The notes under the pieces were generated by a model. The model did no database searches. It worked only from the letters and a program-made list of their open reading frames with translations, and was not told the DNA's origin. DNA of 64,000 nucleotides from Phoenix dactylifera. Taxonomy: Eukaryota > Streptophyta > Magnoliopsida > Arecales > Arecaceae. The stretch lies in the NCBI RefSeq assembly GCF_009389715.1, contig NC_052397.1:18238129-18302128 (forward strand), in the 5' to 3' direction. Made by a program: the position numbers and the translations under genes. Below, piece after piece: positions 37,271 to 51,100 of the stretch. Position 1 is the stretch's first letter. Every line of letters starts with the position of its first letter.

Positions 37271-38157
37271 ATCACACATATTTCCACTACCTTTTATCAC
37301 CCCAAAAATTAATCCCAATGACCTAGAAAACAAATAAGAATCCAGTGAATTAGGACAGTCAGCTTATTGTCCATGAACACGTTGAAACTTTCAGAAAATG
37401 ATCATAGGAGTGGAGATTACAAGAATTTTGAGTAGCCACAATAACTCTTCCTTCTTGACAAGGAGAATATTTCGAGCAATCCTTTGAACAAAGAATTGAT
37501 TCAGCATCTAATACTTGCAAGTGAATTTATGTGCTGCTTCTTGCTTCAATTCCAGAGCAAATCTTCTTTACACGACCATCAGCCGATTAATGTCTGGCAG
37601 CTTGATTTGTCTCCACAAACATGGCGTTGAGAAATCTTGTCCAAGTGTTTGATCTGTCTTCCGGTGTTCATAGAGAATAAAGTTCAGAATCACACCCAAT
37701 TTGATGAACACAAGTGGAGTCGGAGTTCAGAATCTCAAGGTTGGGAACATGTTGTGACATGTATCTTTTGGAGATGAAAGGGATAATGCCGGAGCTGAAT
37801 ACGCAAGCAGCTAGTATGAACACTGGGGAGATGCAGCAAGGTTGTCCGAATCTCCCGGCGATTGATCCCTGGGCTGCGGAGATTGACGTGGAAGCCGTTG
37901 TAGAAGTAGTCGGCAATGTCACCTGACTCAATGCTAGGATCCACGCCTGTAGTTGGCGATTGCATGGTAGAAAACCGTCTTTGTGTTTGTCTCCGAATTT
38001 CTCGAGCTCACGGTAGTCACACCGGCCATGCCCAATTGCATGACCCCAAGATGAAGAAGGTGATGCATCATGTTCGGAAACTTCTTGCTGCCAATTGCTT
38101 GCGTGGACGAGCTCGTGCATGTAGTCGCATAAGTATTATTAATTGAATTTTTTTTAA

Positions 38158-38232
38158 ATATTTATATAAGGTCAAAAAATCTAAATAATACCATTCGACT
38201 ATCTATTTCAGATAAGGTCCTAAATTACTACA
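38158..38232. repeat. Foldback-family repeat arm (copy C)
   Basis: Shares TTTATATAAGGTCAAAAAAT, TCTAAATAATAC and AGATAAGGTCCTAAATTAC with the right arm of the 8504-8782 foldback. Single arm, diverged. Confidence 0.5.
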
Positions 38233-38234
38233 AA

Positions 38235-39118
38235 TCGTATCAAAATGGATCCAGCCTATGGCCTATGTAGATTAGGGAATACTACAGCACAGGCTTAGTG
38301 GGGCTGATCATGAGCCAATTTTGGTGATTGTGAATGATTTTGAACTCTTAAGTTAATGAAACTTAAACCAAGAAAATATTATGGCTTGTTTAAAAAATAG
38401 CTCGATTGCCAATGTCGGTCATGCTGAGAAGCTTTTATGTTGTCGCGGATCGCCAAACAAAACAGCAGAAGAAGGAGAGCCAAGAGAGGTGGAAGACATG
38501 GATATGTGTGTGTGTTTTCGGGACCAAGGGAAACGACGAAATCACCTGCAAAAGCTTTCCAGAGCCAGCCTGCCCTCTCCATTTGTTTGCGTGGTTGCAA
38601 GGCGCATGAAATATTCAGTAGGGATATTTTTAAAAGAATATATATTATAAAAATATTTTGCATAGGAGTATTTTGAAAATAATGGATTCGTTTGTATTTA
38701 TATAGTTGACTAAAAGCGAGAAAGAGGGCCAGGTATGCATACGTGGGTTGCAAAAGAGGAAACAAGTCAGTTTTAGTAAGAATATTTGGGAAATAAAAAT
38801 AATAATAATAACTGAAAACCAGCAAGGAGGCTAACCCTCCCCTCCCCCTTCCCCAAACCAGAGGGACGCTCGCCCTCCTCTTTACCCCTTCGCAACCCCC
38901 CTCCTCCCCACCCCTTATCTCTCGCTTCCGATCTCTTTTAATTCGTCCTCTCTATCCATCGTTCCTTCGTCGCCAAGCTTCCTCCTCTTCTTACCCCCCC
39001 CCCCTCTTCCCAACCTCCAATCCGATCTCCTCGAATCAATCGAGCCGCCCCACCGTCTCGACTCGTCCCCTCTTCCTCTCTATCTGTCTCTCCCTCTCTT
39101 TCTCTCTCTCTCTCTCGC
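38235..39118. promoter_or_regulatory. Upstream region and CT-rich leader of the Ariadne gene
   Basis: AT-rich sequence passes at about 38830 into a strongly pyrimidine-rich stretch, including a C run near 38994-39004 and a CT run at about 39085-39117 directly before the ATG at 39119. This is typical of a plant CT-rich 5' leader. No TATA box was chosen with confidence. Confidence 0.5.
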
Positions 39119-42100
39119 ATGGCGGAAGACGACGATTTCCCGTCATCGAGCGATCCGGAGGGAGCGGGCTGCTACTTCAGCGATCAGGATGATGTCCTCG
39201 AGGAGACCGTCCTTCAGGGTCTCGAGGACGGCCACGAGGAGGACTGCCAGTGGTCCGTCTCATCGGTGAGGTCTCTCTTCCCTGTCTCCGCCATCTCTTT
39301 TATCCCTTCCATGGGCTCCCCTAGGGTTTTCTTTTGCCTGGATTCTTCAGTGTGCATCTCGGGTATCGGTTTCTTGATCCCTCTGTTTGGATTGCTTTTC
39401 CCCCAAATTTTTATCTGTCTGCCATGTTAAGATTCGTTCTTATAATAAATTTTCGAGATCGTCTGCTCAAATAACGCTTCTTTCTAAATTATAACGGGAA
39501 TAAAGGCGGGTTTGAAAGAAAATATAACTCCCTGCAGCTGAAATTAGCGTGCAATTTCTCTTCCTTTCTTTTTTGTGACATCGAAAGGCTGCCTTTTTTG
39601 ATATATTGTAATTTTCCTTTTATCCTCCGCTGATTTATTGTAGGTTATCACAAAGGAGTCTCTTTTGGCAGCGCAGGTAATGTACTTTTCCCTGATAGGT
39701 TGATGATTTTGTTTCGATAATCATGTTGCTTAGTATTTGATTCATTGTTTTCAATGGTTTTCTGATTATTGCAGAAGGAGGATTTGAGAAAGGTGATGGA
39801 TTTGTTATCTCTAAGGGAGCAGCATGCGAGGACCCTGCTAATCCATTACCGCTGGGATGTGGAGAGGATCTTTGAGTTGCTTGATCAAAAAGGGAAAGAG
39901 CGATTATTCTCAGAGGCAGGAGTGACCATCATTCAGCATAAAGACCTTGACTTGTCTAGCTCATCTGACCCGGTGAGATGTAATGTCTGTTTCGAAGATG
40001 TTTCTTCGAGCACAGTCACAAAGATGGATTGTGGGCACGACTATTGTAATGATTGTAAGTCTTCTCTCCTTATTTCAAGCATTTGTAACTGTCCCTGAGT
40101 TTATGTAATTTTTTTTTTTCGAAAAATAGATGACCTGAAAGCAACTTTTAAACATGCTCTGAGTAATGGTATCTTCACTTCTGTATAGATCTTCTTTGTT
40201 GAGCTATATGTTAAACAGTACAAGACAGAAAAACTTTCTTGTTAAGCCTACCTCTACATGGCTCTTGCTCATCATTGGCTCGGCCATGAACTCTAAATCA
40301 GTTCCTAAGGAACCGGCAAAACTCATCAACACTTCATGATCTTTTATGGAAAATATGGTGCATTCGCCCATATAATAAGACAAATTTCAAGGTCTGAAAT
40401 CTATTGCTATTAAGTTCTTTAATTTTCAAAGTTTTCTCTACATTATCCAGCATTCCAATTTATGGTAGCTCGTCAGTCTGCTAAATAATAACCGTTTTTT
40501 TTTCTCCTATTTATTTTTCTCGTGGAGAAATTTGTTTAATCTTGATGTATGTATGTTGATTACGCTTCACCCTCAGATCCTTGTGCCATTTTCTTCTTCT
40601 TTTTTGACTGATGGACCATTGACTTGGTTCTTTTGTAATTTCTGTAGGTTGGACGGAACATTTCATTGTCAAGATAAATGAAGGGCAAAGTCGGCGCATA
40701 AGGTGCATTGCTCCTAAGTGTAATGCTGTTTGTGATGAGTCAGTTGTTAGGAATTTAGTCAGTGCAAGACATCCGGATATTGCAGACCGTTTTGACCGAT
40801 TTCTGCTTGAATCTTATATTGAGGACAATAATAAGGTTAAATGGTGCCCCAGTGTACCACATTGTGGGAATGCTATACGTGTTGAGGGTGATACTGATTG
40901 TGAGGTGGAGTGTGCATGTGGGCTGCAGTTTTGTTTCAATTGCTTATCACAAGCACATTCTCCTTGTTCATGCCTGATGTGGGAGCTATGGACCAGGAAA
41001 TGCCAGGATGAATCAGAGACTGTGAATTGGATCACAGTTAACACAAAACCCTGCCCAAAGTGTCACAAGCCTGTTGAAAAGAATGGTGGCTGCAACTTAG
41101 TTGCATGCATTTGCGGACAAGCATTTTGGTAAGTGTTCTTATGTTTTGTTCTTGTTTATTTTTCTTCTGACTATTCATTTGTTAGAGTGACATTTCTTCA
41201 AACATGACATGCTACATTTGAACTCCATTAAGATTTCTTTTTTCCTTTTTGATCTAATGTTTCCTAATTACTAACTTGATAACTTGCATGTGATCTCTTT
41301 CAATAATATGTCTGACTATCCATTGCTTGTATAGTGCATCAATAGAAATGATGGAGGTTATTGGAATGCCATATACTTCCTAGCAAGGTTTTAAGTGCTG
41401 GTTCATGCCAGCCATGCCATACCATGCTAGGCTGGTGTGCACACTAGCCGTACATGATCTAGTATTCTGCATATCACGAGGTACCGACCCATGCTTACGC
41501 TGGTACATCACATGTTCATATGTCTTAGGGCTGCTTCTTACTGCGCAGAACATTTTTTTCTTTTTTCTTTTCCTTATTTTTTTTTAGCATAACGTGGCTT
41601 TTGCTGACCAGTGGCCAGTATGCCCCATGCTAGCAGCCACTTAAATCCTTACTTTCTACTATAATGTTACATGGGCAGTCCAAAATTTGGGTTTTCGATG
41701 AGTGTTTACAATTAAAACTCCTGGACACTTCATGAGACTTCAAATAACAAACCTGTTGTCATTACATTTATATATCTCCTTTTGGCAACCATTCCTAGAG
41801 GCTCTCGGGTCTAATATAATATATAACAAAGGTTTTATCAATTCCATTGATTAAAAAGAAATGATTGATCACATTATGCATTAAATGAATTGTTTTTTTA
41901 CTTATTTACTGCAACATCTTTATGTTATGAATGTCTCTCTGTCAAGTTTCTTGAAGGTTCCATTGTCTAACTCTTCTAGACACTTGGACATTGGACACTC
42001 ATGTTAGGTTCCCATATAAAATTGTCCTCTTTTATGAGCATCTACCTGATTGTCATTTTTAGTGGGTTCATCAGCTTAAATTTGTCTCTTTTCTTTGTAT

Positions 42101-45100
42101 AATAAATTGAACATTTATATAATACTCAGATTAGGTGACCTCTTGGCTATCAATTTTTGACTAGGCCCTCAAATTTATATGGATTGCTAGGGTCTTATGT
42201 AATCCGAAGAATGGAAAGAGGGTTGGCTTGACTCTCATTCCGTCTCACAAGATCTAAAAACAAGTGTTGGCACCCTCCAACTGAGATAGTTCTAATCTGA
42301 CAATTGTGTTATGATTGATCTTTCGGTCATGGGCAACCTTATGGGCATATAGACCCAACAAGTGTTACTAAGCGTGGACATACTTTAATGTTTGACAGTC
42401 GTTTGTTGTTTGGTTTCGGATCAAACCACTCTAGTTCGGTGAAAAGCCTCTATGACTCTGTCGAAGTAAGCGGACCACTATTCCTGGCTTTTTGAAGGGG
42501 TCCGACCTATACCGACTATCGCCCTCGTTTTCCTTGTCTTTGCCTCTAGTGTCATCTTTTGAAGAAATGCCACACGCTTGATAATGTATTACTATGGAAG
42601 TCTAATAGGCGCAGCCCCTCTTAAACTTCTCAACGAGTAGTCACCCTCAGACCGATGGCCAGACCGAGCGCTTCAATGCCTTACTTGAAGAATACCTTAG
42701 GCACTTCGTAAGTGCCAACCAGAAGAATTGGGTAAACTTGCTAGACGTTGCTCAATTCTGCTTCAACTTACAAAAGAGCTCTTCCTCAAACAAGAGCCCA
42801 TTCGAGCTTGTCACAGGCCAGCAACCCCTTATGCCCCACACAGTTGTTGCTGGATATCAAGGAAGTAGTCCAAGTGCTTAGTTGTTTGCCAAGGAGTGGC
42901 ACAAGAATGCTGATGTTCACCTTGAGACTGATTCGCTAACTCTAGCCAACATGGTAAGTGGGTTGGTGGAACTGACCTAGGATATGAGAGCTACTATTGA
43001 GAAAATTAGGTGCTACTTGGAAGCTTTCATAATGCCAAGGTTACCATGTCTATAGAGAATGTAATCAGGCTGCTGATTGGACAGCAAATTTTCGGAGATC
43101 TAATGTTGTATGGAGAAACTTTTTTCTGAAGGAGCTTTTGGAGCGAGTGAGAGCTGATCAGATGGCTCTCTACTTTACTCGTGGAATGGTTCTTGCCCCT
43201 GCGTTCGCCCTGGGGCTTTGTTTACAAAAAAAAAAAAACCTTTCTTTGTCTTTTTATCTTTAAACCTTTGATGCCGGCCCACTCCAAAGATACCTTTGGG
43301 TATTTTATGAATACAGGCCTAACCTAGTATGTAGCCTGCGATCCTGCTAGTTGTGCTGGCTCAATCCACGAATTTTACAAAATTTTCAGCCCAGTCATGC
43401 AAGAAAATCCAAACAGGCCCTAAAGGTTTTGAAAAATATAGCAATGTGTATTGGTAATTAGCACATTATCTAGGGCAACATGCTTAGTTTTCACATTATT
43501 TTATAAATTACCACATATATTAGGTAAAATTAAATAATAAAGTCACTAATATATTTATAAATATATTATAAAAGTTTTAAAAAGTGTAGATTTACTTTAT
43601 GTAATTTGTGGTAATGAATTACGTGATTTTTGACTTATGGTCGTCAGGTAATTATACGGTGTTTGGGACTAATATGAAATAAAATAATATTAAAATAATC
43701 TTAAAATCACATTTTCAAGATCTCTAAACCTTAAAATAACTATAATTGAAAAGAATTAAAAAATAATGAATCAGTACTCGATTAAAACGCTTCTATCTAT
43801 ACGATATGGTGTTACCAACCTGATATCAGACCTGTACATCACCCAATACCCAGATTGCAAACCTTGTTGTAAGCTTTCTAGATGATGTTAATGCCTGATT
43901 TCTTAGCATTGTTGTCGAAATGAAGAGGTGTTTATATGCGTAAACCCTTTTCTCTAAATCAAGAGTTGCTCACTATATAAAATCTTTTTGTGAAATGAAA
44001 ATCACTATAAGTGCAAATCTATTTAGATGGAATGAACCATAACATCTAATCCTACAGTGCTAGTGTGTTCTTCCTATCCAAGCCCTTATTTTGTAGGTGT
44101 TATCATGCTTGTTGACCTAGAATGGATCTGTTTTCTTTTTCCTTACCAAGTTATAAAGTTTTCTCATGTATGACCATATTTGGGTCGTATAGGTGGTAGT
44201 CAAGTTGATACTAAGTCATTTAACCTTAATGATTTTTTTTGTCTCCTGCTATCAAGAATATAGTTGTGATGGACAACCATATGTTCCAGACAAATTTGTT
44301 TTAGATTTGAGCTCAATGTCCTTGATTTTCATGGCAAGATTAATCTTGGTTACATTTTTAATCAGGTAGCTAGCTATCCAAGTTATTATAGTCAGCATCA
44401 GGTATCTGAACAACAAGGGTCCGGTTTGCTTTGGAGAAGCTAAAAGCAGTTACATATTTGTGGTGGTTGCGCTAGTGGCACACAAATAAACAAATGAAAA
44501 AAAAACAATTTAGAGAAAATTAAATGATTGTTAAAATCTGATTCTTGCCTGGCAATATGAACAATAATTCATCTTAAATTTTCACCAATCTGCAACAGTG
44601 TGAGGAAGCTGTTATAGAACATCAACAGGTAATATAATAAATAGGCTATATAGACGTGGTTGTTTGAGAAGGAAGCATCCCTCACAGTATGCATGTTACT
44701 GAGTTGATATCATAAATTCAAGATGATGCAGTGGGGAATTAAACTTTCGGTACTCAAGATGCATGTTGTGGCTTGGCAAATAGAGAAGTGTAATGACCAA
44801 GACATCACTTATAGTCTATTTGAAGCGCTAGGCTTATGCTAGAACTTGCTGGGGAACATATTAGGCCAATAGAGGAAAGGTTAGAAATCAAAAGTTGTCA
44901 TGCTTTATAAGTGTGGAAGCAACTCATCTTTTCTAGCAGATTCGTAAGCTGATCATTGAATGTGACTACTGCAATGACAAAAATGAGGAAGAGGACCTCC
45001 ATGGGAAAGATCAAGTGGTCGCATGAATAAATGTAGAGATCATTTGGAATACATCCTATTTACCTGACAAAAGGATGTCCAGAGAAGAAAGAGCTTTCAG

Positions 45101-48100
45101 TTCCATGTTGAGTACTGTAGACCAGAAAAGTATGCAATGCCCAACCTCATTTATGGTCTGAACTCAAAAACTAGGTATTGTCCTAATTTATACAACCTTT
45201 CTTGATTAGATGACACAACTAAGGCACCTTGGGCCATGATCATATTAATGCTGAAATTTCATAAGAACGATTAATTCAAAGATGAAGGACAGTGTTATGT
45301 TGTCCTTGTGAAGTGTGCACCTTTTCTTCTTTTTTTGTGTTGTGTGTCGAGGGGGGGGGCACTAGGCCATGTTTGTTTTCTTGTACAGTAATATATGTGG
45401 CTCAAGCATTTTGTATGCCACAAATATCAAATCGGAAAAGTTGCATTGCATTCTACAAAGCCGAAGTGAGATTCAGATCTAATATAGCAATGTGTAGGCT
45501 ATTAGAACCAAAGGTAAGTGCTATTTCATTTCTTGTGCTTCATCCAGTGTAAAACAATATAGGTCTATATCTTGAGTTTAGGCAATATTATTAAACTCAA
45601 GGAGTTTTGTTAAGCAAATACAATTGATGCAGTCATCTATAAAGCAACTTTATTTGGATAGGTTCCAAAAGGGTTCTAAAAGAATGAAAGAGATTGATGT
45701 CATTTTGTTCTGTTACAACATACTCTATTTGGGTTGCCGAAATATTGATAGTTTGGTGCAAATTACCAGTTGGCCAATTAGTGGATCTTATGATATGATG
45801 GGAATTTGACATGGATTGTCATTCTTTTAGGAGTTCGTCTTGGACTCAAATTGAAATCTTACCAGATCGGTCCATCACTAACATGAAAGGAGTGTTGGGG
45901 TTTAGTGTTAACCCATGGCAAGTTAGTTGGCTTACTCTTTTTATCTTACATCACTTACCTACCCTGATTTATCATACCCTGCTTGGTTTTGACTTATCCT
46001 GTTTGGATACATAGGGGAGGAAAGAAAAGAAGGGAAAAAAAGAGAAGAGAACTTTGGACACTAAAGAAAGGAAGAGAAGTGAAAGATAGTTTCTCGTCTC
46101 TCCAAATCTTTTTGTTTTTGGAGTGAAACAAAAGGTGGGTTAGGAGAGGAACCTCATCTCTTAGTTTCTCTTCTCTTCTTTCCTCATTAACTATCCTAAC
46201 AGGAGAATGTAACTTCTTGTCTTCTCACCTTATTTAACTATCCAAACGGAGAATATAACTTAACGAGCTTTTCTCTCTTCTCTTCCTCTTTTGCCGGTCA
46301 ATCCAAACATTGTGTTAGAGAGGGTTGAAGGTTGTAGAAAAATAAATAAGAACGAGGGAGAAAAGAGATAAATGGAGAAAAGGAAGCAGCTCATTTCCTA
46401 GGGGGCTCTTGGAGCATTTGGGAGCTTATTCAAGAAAAAAAAAACTCGTTCCATCCTCAAGGGCTGGTCTTGAGTGCTGTTTTTCCCAAAATTAGTGAGC
46501 TAAGAGACACTTTTATGCATTCTCATGTTCATAGTCGAGTTGATGTCTCCCCTTGTAACTTGGTAATCTTCATCATTTGCATTGTCTTCCCATGGATGTG
46601 TTTCGCCAAACTGCATGAATCCTTATCTTGATTTTTGATTTGTTTATTCTTATGATTTCTTTTATAATTGTTGTTATATTGCTCATTATAAGAGCCCAAA
46701 GGTTGCAGGTTTGTGTGGAACGACATGTTTGTCCACCAAAAAAATGTTTGTAGAAAGACCCTCGAACAAAGTTGTTGGTATCAAATTTTGCATTTATGTT
46801 TTGTAACCAAGAATGCTAGGCTTATCTATTCAATAATGAAGTGGGATCCATCCTCATAATAAGAAGGTGGCTGATTGCTGGTCAATTGTTACTTTGGAGG
46901 AAAATAGGAGAGTAAAAGCTCTCATCCCCCTCTATAGGCAGCAAAGTACTTCAGGCCAATTAAGGGCCAATCGTGCTCAGACCCAAGATTAACCTGGAAC
47001 AAGAATATGCTTGTCTGCTGCTCCTTGGACATCAACTTTGCTGATTATGAATTTTCTTCTTATTGTTATCGATTTTATCATATACAAAACCAATTTGAGG
47101 AGTTCATTGACGGTTTGAGCCATGACTACTTGCTGAGACAATTGAGTCCGGCTAAGATAGGCTTGAAGGAGGCAATTTTTGGGATTGAGGCCAACAAGGA
47201 GTCTAACATTTGGGCAAGCTTTAAAAAAATCTAATTCAGGTTGGGATTGGACTACACTTCCTCGAGGGCAAGGTTGTATCAGGCTCACTCTTGGAATGTG
47301 GCCAGTTAACAACCTCAGATTTGATCTAGGTTAGATATTGACAAAATCCTGTCCCATCACTTATTGTTTATGGAGAAAAGATACCGAACTCCAAGCCCAT
47401 TTCTGTTCCTTGTTTTAGCATATCATCTTTGAGATATGCAGTAGATTTACCAAATATTGAGTAAGATTCATTTTGTATTTTATGCTTAGCTTCACTTTTT
47501 TTGCCCTAGTTTAGAAGCAGCAGCAGGGATAATGCTAAAATACAAATTTTAGTAAACAAAAATGAAATTTGGGATATGAGAGTAACCTTTCAATACTTAA
47601 CCATGGTGTTCTATGCTAATAGTATACAAATGCAAGTCAAATGCATTCTGCAATGTGCATTTTTTTGGGTATAGTAGCTTATAAACCATTACAATTCAAC
47701 CATGGTCTTACAAGCTACTAGTTATCATCACAACTCACCTAAGTTAAATGACTCTATTTAAAAGAATGCAAATGCGAATTATATTGTTGATTGCAAATAA
47801 TTTGTGCCCTTATGGTGTTGCAATATTACAACATAGGGGTGCAATTGGGTAAGTTAAAAAATCCCAACTTGTTCTCCAGCTCAATTGAGTTGGGGGTTGA
47901 GTTAGACCCAATATGAGCCCAACTGTAACTCTAAACCCTAAACTCTAAGCCAATCACAACCCAACCTAAGCCCTACCAAACCTTATAAATAAATAAATAA
48001 ATAAATAATTCCTATTTATTTTTCATAGAAATTATTTAGATATTTCATGTTGCTATATGTTGACTCATGTTAAATTATAAAATTATAAGTGTACAATGAA

Positions 48101-51100
48101 AAATTTAGGATAGTTGAGGCCTCAACCTAATAAATATTAATTTAACAAAATGTTCCGAAACTTTCCCAATATTAAACCTATTCAACCCAACCTAACCCGA
48201 TTAATATGACCCAATGCATCCCAGCCTGATAGTAACTTGACCAAACCTGAATTTATCTTAAGATGGGTTTGGGTTTGACTGGGTTGGAGAAATCCCAACC
48301 CAAGGCCGGGTAGGGTCAGGATAGACTTAGGAGAGAGCTTGGGTTGGGGTTAGCCCTTAACCCAGCCCTACACATGAGTTGCAACCCTATTACAATGTGC
48401 GCCAACTGGGCTCCACTTTGCTGCCTGAGAACTAAAACAGGGATACTCATTGACCTCTCCCTGATAGTATAGTAATAACTTCTTGGTCTTGGTTATTCGT
48501 TGGTTGCATAGTTAAATATAGACAAACACCATTTGCTCCATCATCTTATTTGTATTGTTTGTCTTGGTTTTTATTTAATCACTATAACATGGGATCCATC
48601 CAGGTTATCAAAATTTGTGAATTAAATGAATGCTTTGAAGCAATCTCAGTTTTCTCATCTTAACACTTTTTTTTTTGTTTCATAGTCTACTAGATGTAAA
48701 AAAATATATAGACTGCATATATATATATAAATATAAATGCAAAAATGTATAAATACATATTATCTGTATTATTTGGAAAACTATTAGAATTGTATGTACT
48801 CAATTCCTCAGAATGATATATATTGGAGTATTTATAAGAGGTTCAACTGGTTTAAAAGTCAAAATCTAGTAAACCATTTTGCTGGCTATTTTTTTTCAAA
48901 AAAAAAAGACCAAGTATTTGAGCAGATTAGAATGCATGTGCAGGGAATGGGTGGAAACTTATGAAGATGAGGATAAAAGAATCATCTGAATGTATAGCAA
49001 TAATTATAATAATAAAATAAACAAAACTGATTCAGTGACATATATAAAGAGACACATTGTACATGGATTAAAAAATTCCATTAAATCTAGATTATGACAA
49101 AGCTTGTTTAATTGTAAATGTTTAGATTAGTGCGGTACCTTATAGTCGGTTGTAATTACAGCCAATAGTGTAATAAAATCAGTACAATGGGAGGTTGCCA
49201 ATTCAGCTCTTCCTCTCATCTCTATATCACCAAGCCATGGTTCTACTTTCTTTGTATCTTGATGAATTGGAAATAAAATGTACTTGGATGCATCTAATAC
49301 TTCCAACGTTCTCATTTATTCAGTGGATTCATAATTTTATTGCCTTTCCTCCTATAAATAACTCTGGCATTTTATATTCGCGTCAATGTGGACCAAAAGT
49401 ATGTTCAATTGAAAATGTGATAACTAGAGTGAATTTATCTATCATGACTGTAGCAAGAATTACTTGTTTAGGAGGATCAGAAAGATAAGTCACTGAACTC
49501 TCAACTACATTATCCAATTGGAGGATCTTGATGAGTAAATAAGTGTTAAAATTTACTTCTGTTTGCATTCTATACGTATCATCAGCATATCTGAAACAGT
49601 GGAAATTAAGATCTTCAAAATTTTAAACTGTTTATAGGTTTTGTAAATTGTAATGCTTTGTCCTTTTGTGTCTTCGGGAGTTTTGCTTAGAGCAATTAGT
49701 TAAAAAGGTAAAAAAAGATATACGTGCCTAAGTTCAGTTGGGAGGGTCCTTTAAACATTAGGACTGTGATTAAGAATTATTTTGTCATTATCCATAGGGT
49801 TCCATGAAGTTGAGAATTCTGTGTTATGACCGTGTGTTGCCATATGTTGCAAAAGAATATAGAGGGTATTCTATATTAATCCCATTCTGTGATACTGTGT
49901 AACCATAATGATAGTTGGGGAAGATGAGCTCAATTATCACTAATGGCAACAGGAAGTCTATATGCTATTAAAACTTGATGGTTGAGCTATGCTGAAAAAA
50001 AAACTTGGAGCTGCATCTTCTATCATGAGCAGTCTGCGTGTTTTGCTAGTAAGTGGAGCTTCCTTGAGGTCTTACAAATGAGGAGAGCAAATATTCAAAT
50101 TTCTGAGATATATGCTTGAGTCATGCAAATCATCTGTTGCAGGAATTGCATAAATAGTTTTGTGAATAATGCTCCTCATGCAGTCATAACTTAATACGTT
50201 TTGTATGTTTTAGCAACTTTAAGATATCCTGCAAACTATAATACAGGCCAGTGTTTATAATTTAATGTCTCTATACAGTTGGCTATGTGGTGGTGCTACT
50301 GGGAGAGATCATACATGGTCAAGTATCAGTGGCCACAGTTGCGGACGCTTCAAAGATGATCAGGAGAAAAGGACAGAACGTGCAAGGCGTGACCTTTATC
50401 GATACATGCACTATCATAACCGATACAAGGCTCACACAGATTCTCTGAAGCAAGAAAGCAATCTCAAGGAAACTATTCAGGGAAAAATATCTATCTCAGA
50501 AAATAAGGAATCCAAGATCAAGGATTATGCTTGGGTGACTAATGGATTGAACAGGCTGTTTAGATCAAGGCGCGTTCTTTCATATTCATACCCATTTGCT
50601 TTTTACATGTTTGGAGATGAGCTCTTCAAGGAGGAAATGACAACAGAGGAGAGGGACTTGAAGCAAAACCTATTTGAGGACCAGCAACAACAACTGGAAT
50701 CAAATGTAGAGAAGCTTTCTATGTTTTTAGAGAAGGATTTTCAGGACTTTTCAGATGATGAGGTCATGGATACGATGAGTCATGTCATCAATCTGTCCAA
50801 TGTTGTGGACCGGCTTTGCAAGCAGATGTAAGTATGCACTTTAGAAAGTTCTGTATACATACATACATATATATGTACATAATGACAATATCATCCTTGC
50901 AGGTATAAATGTATCGAGAATGACTTGCTGTATCCCCTCCAACGTGCGACTCATAATATTGCTCCATATAAGTCCAAGGGCCTTGAAAGGGCATCGGAAC
51001 TCTCTCTTTGTTGGGATTCTGATCGAAGTATGAGTGTGAAAACCAATCCTGAAGACAGTTGTACCCAACGGAATTCCACTGCAAATGGAAGCGGTACATA

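Larger units (their letters stand above)
33784..38130 (-). mobile_element. Internal remnants of an LTR-type fossil, split by two LINEs
   Basis: Segments 33784-33918, 35046-35560 and about 37271-38130 appear to be pieces of one minus-strand element interrupted by LINE insertions at 33921-35045 and 35655-37270. Segment 35070-35560 looks coding on the minus strand but matches no family I know. Segment 37668-38120 is also coding-looking without a recognisable domain, and may instead be captured host sequence. The grouping is inferred from position and the LTR-like end at 33783. Broken and old; no age figure can be given without a second LTR. Confidence 0.35.
41385..43880. mobile_element. Composite repeat with CAAGGTTT inverted ends
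   Basis: The left end reads GCAAGGTTTTAAGTGCTGG and the right end on the other strand reads ACAAGGTTTGCAATCTGGG. Both ends are followed inward by sequences rich in CCATACC/GGTACC-type motifs. This resembles an inverted-repeat DNA element into which other repeats have been inserted. No target duplication could be settled and the ends may belong to two elements. Confidence 0.4.
41129..50278 (+). other. Giant intron of the Ariadne gene
   Basis: Donor G|GTAAGTG at 41129 and acceptor CTATACAG at 50278 join TTTTG to TTGGCT in phase, rebuilding the RING2 core AFCWLC. The intron holds a composite repeat at about 41385-43880 with a Ty3/gypsy fragment and a LINE tail, a MITE at 46001-46308, a hAT-like element at 47834-48389, and much AT-rich DNA with no other gene supported. 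Confidence 0.9.

Noticed and set aside
46880-47312. Open frames on both strands in the Ariadne intron (for example FIDGLSHDYLLRQLSPAKIG)
   Set aside because: Coding-like in places but not assignable to any family; possibly an old repeat. Left out as a gene.
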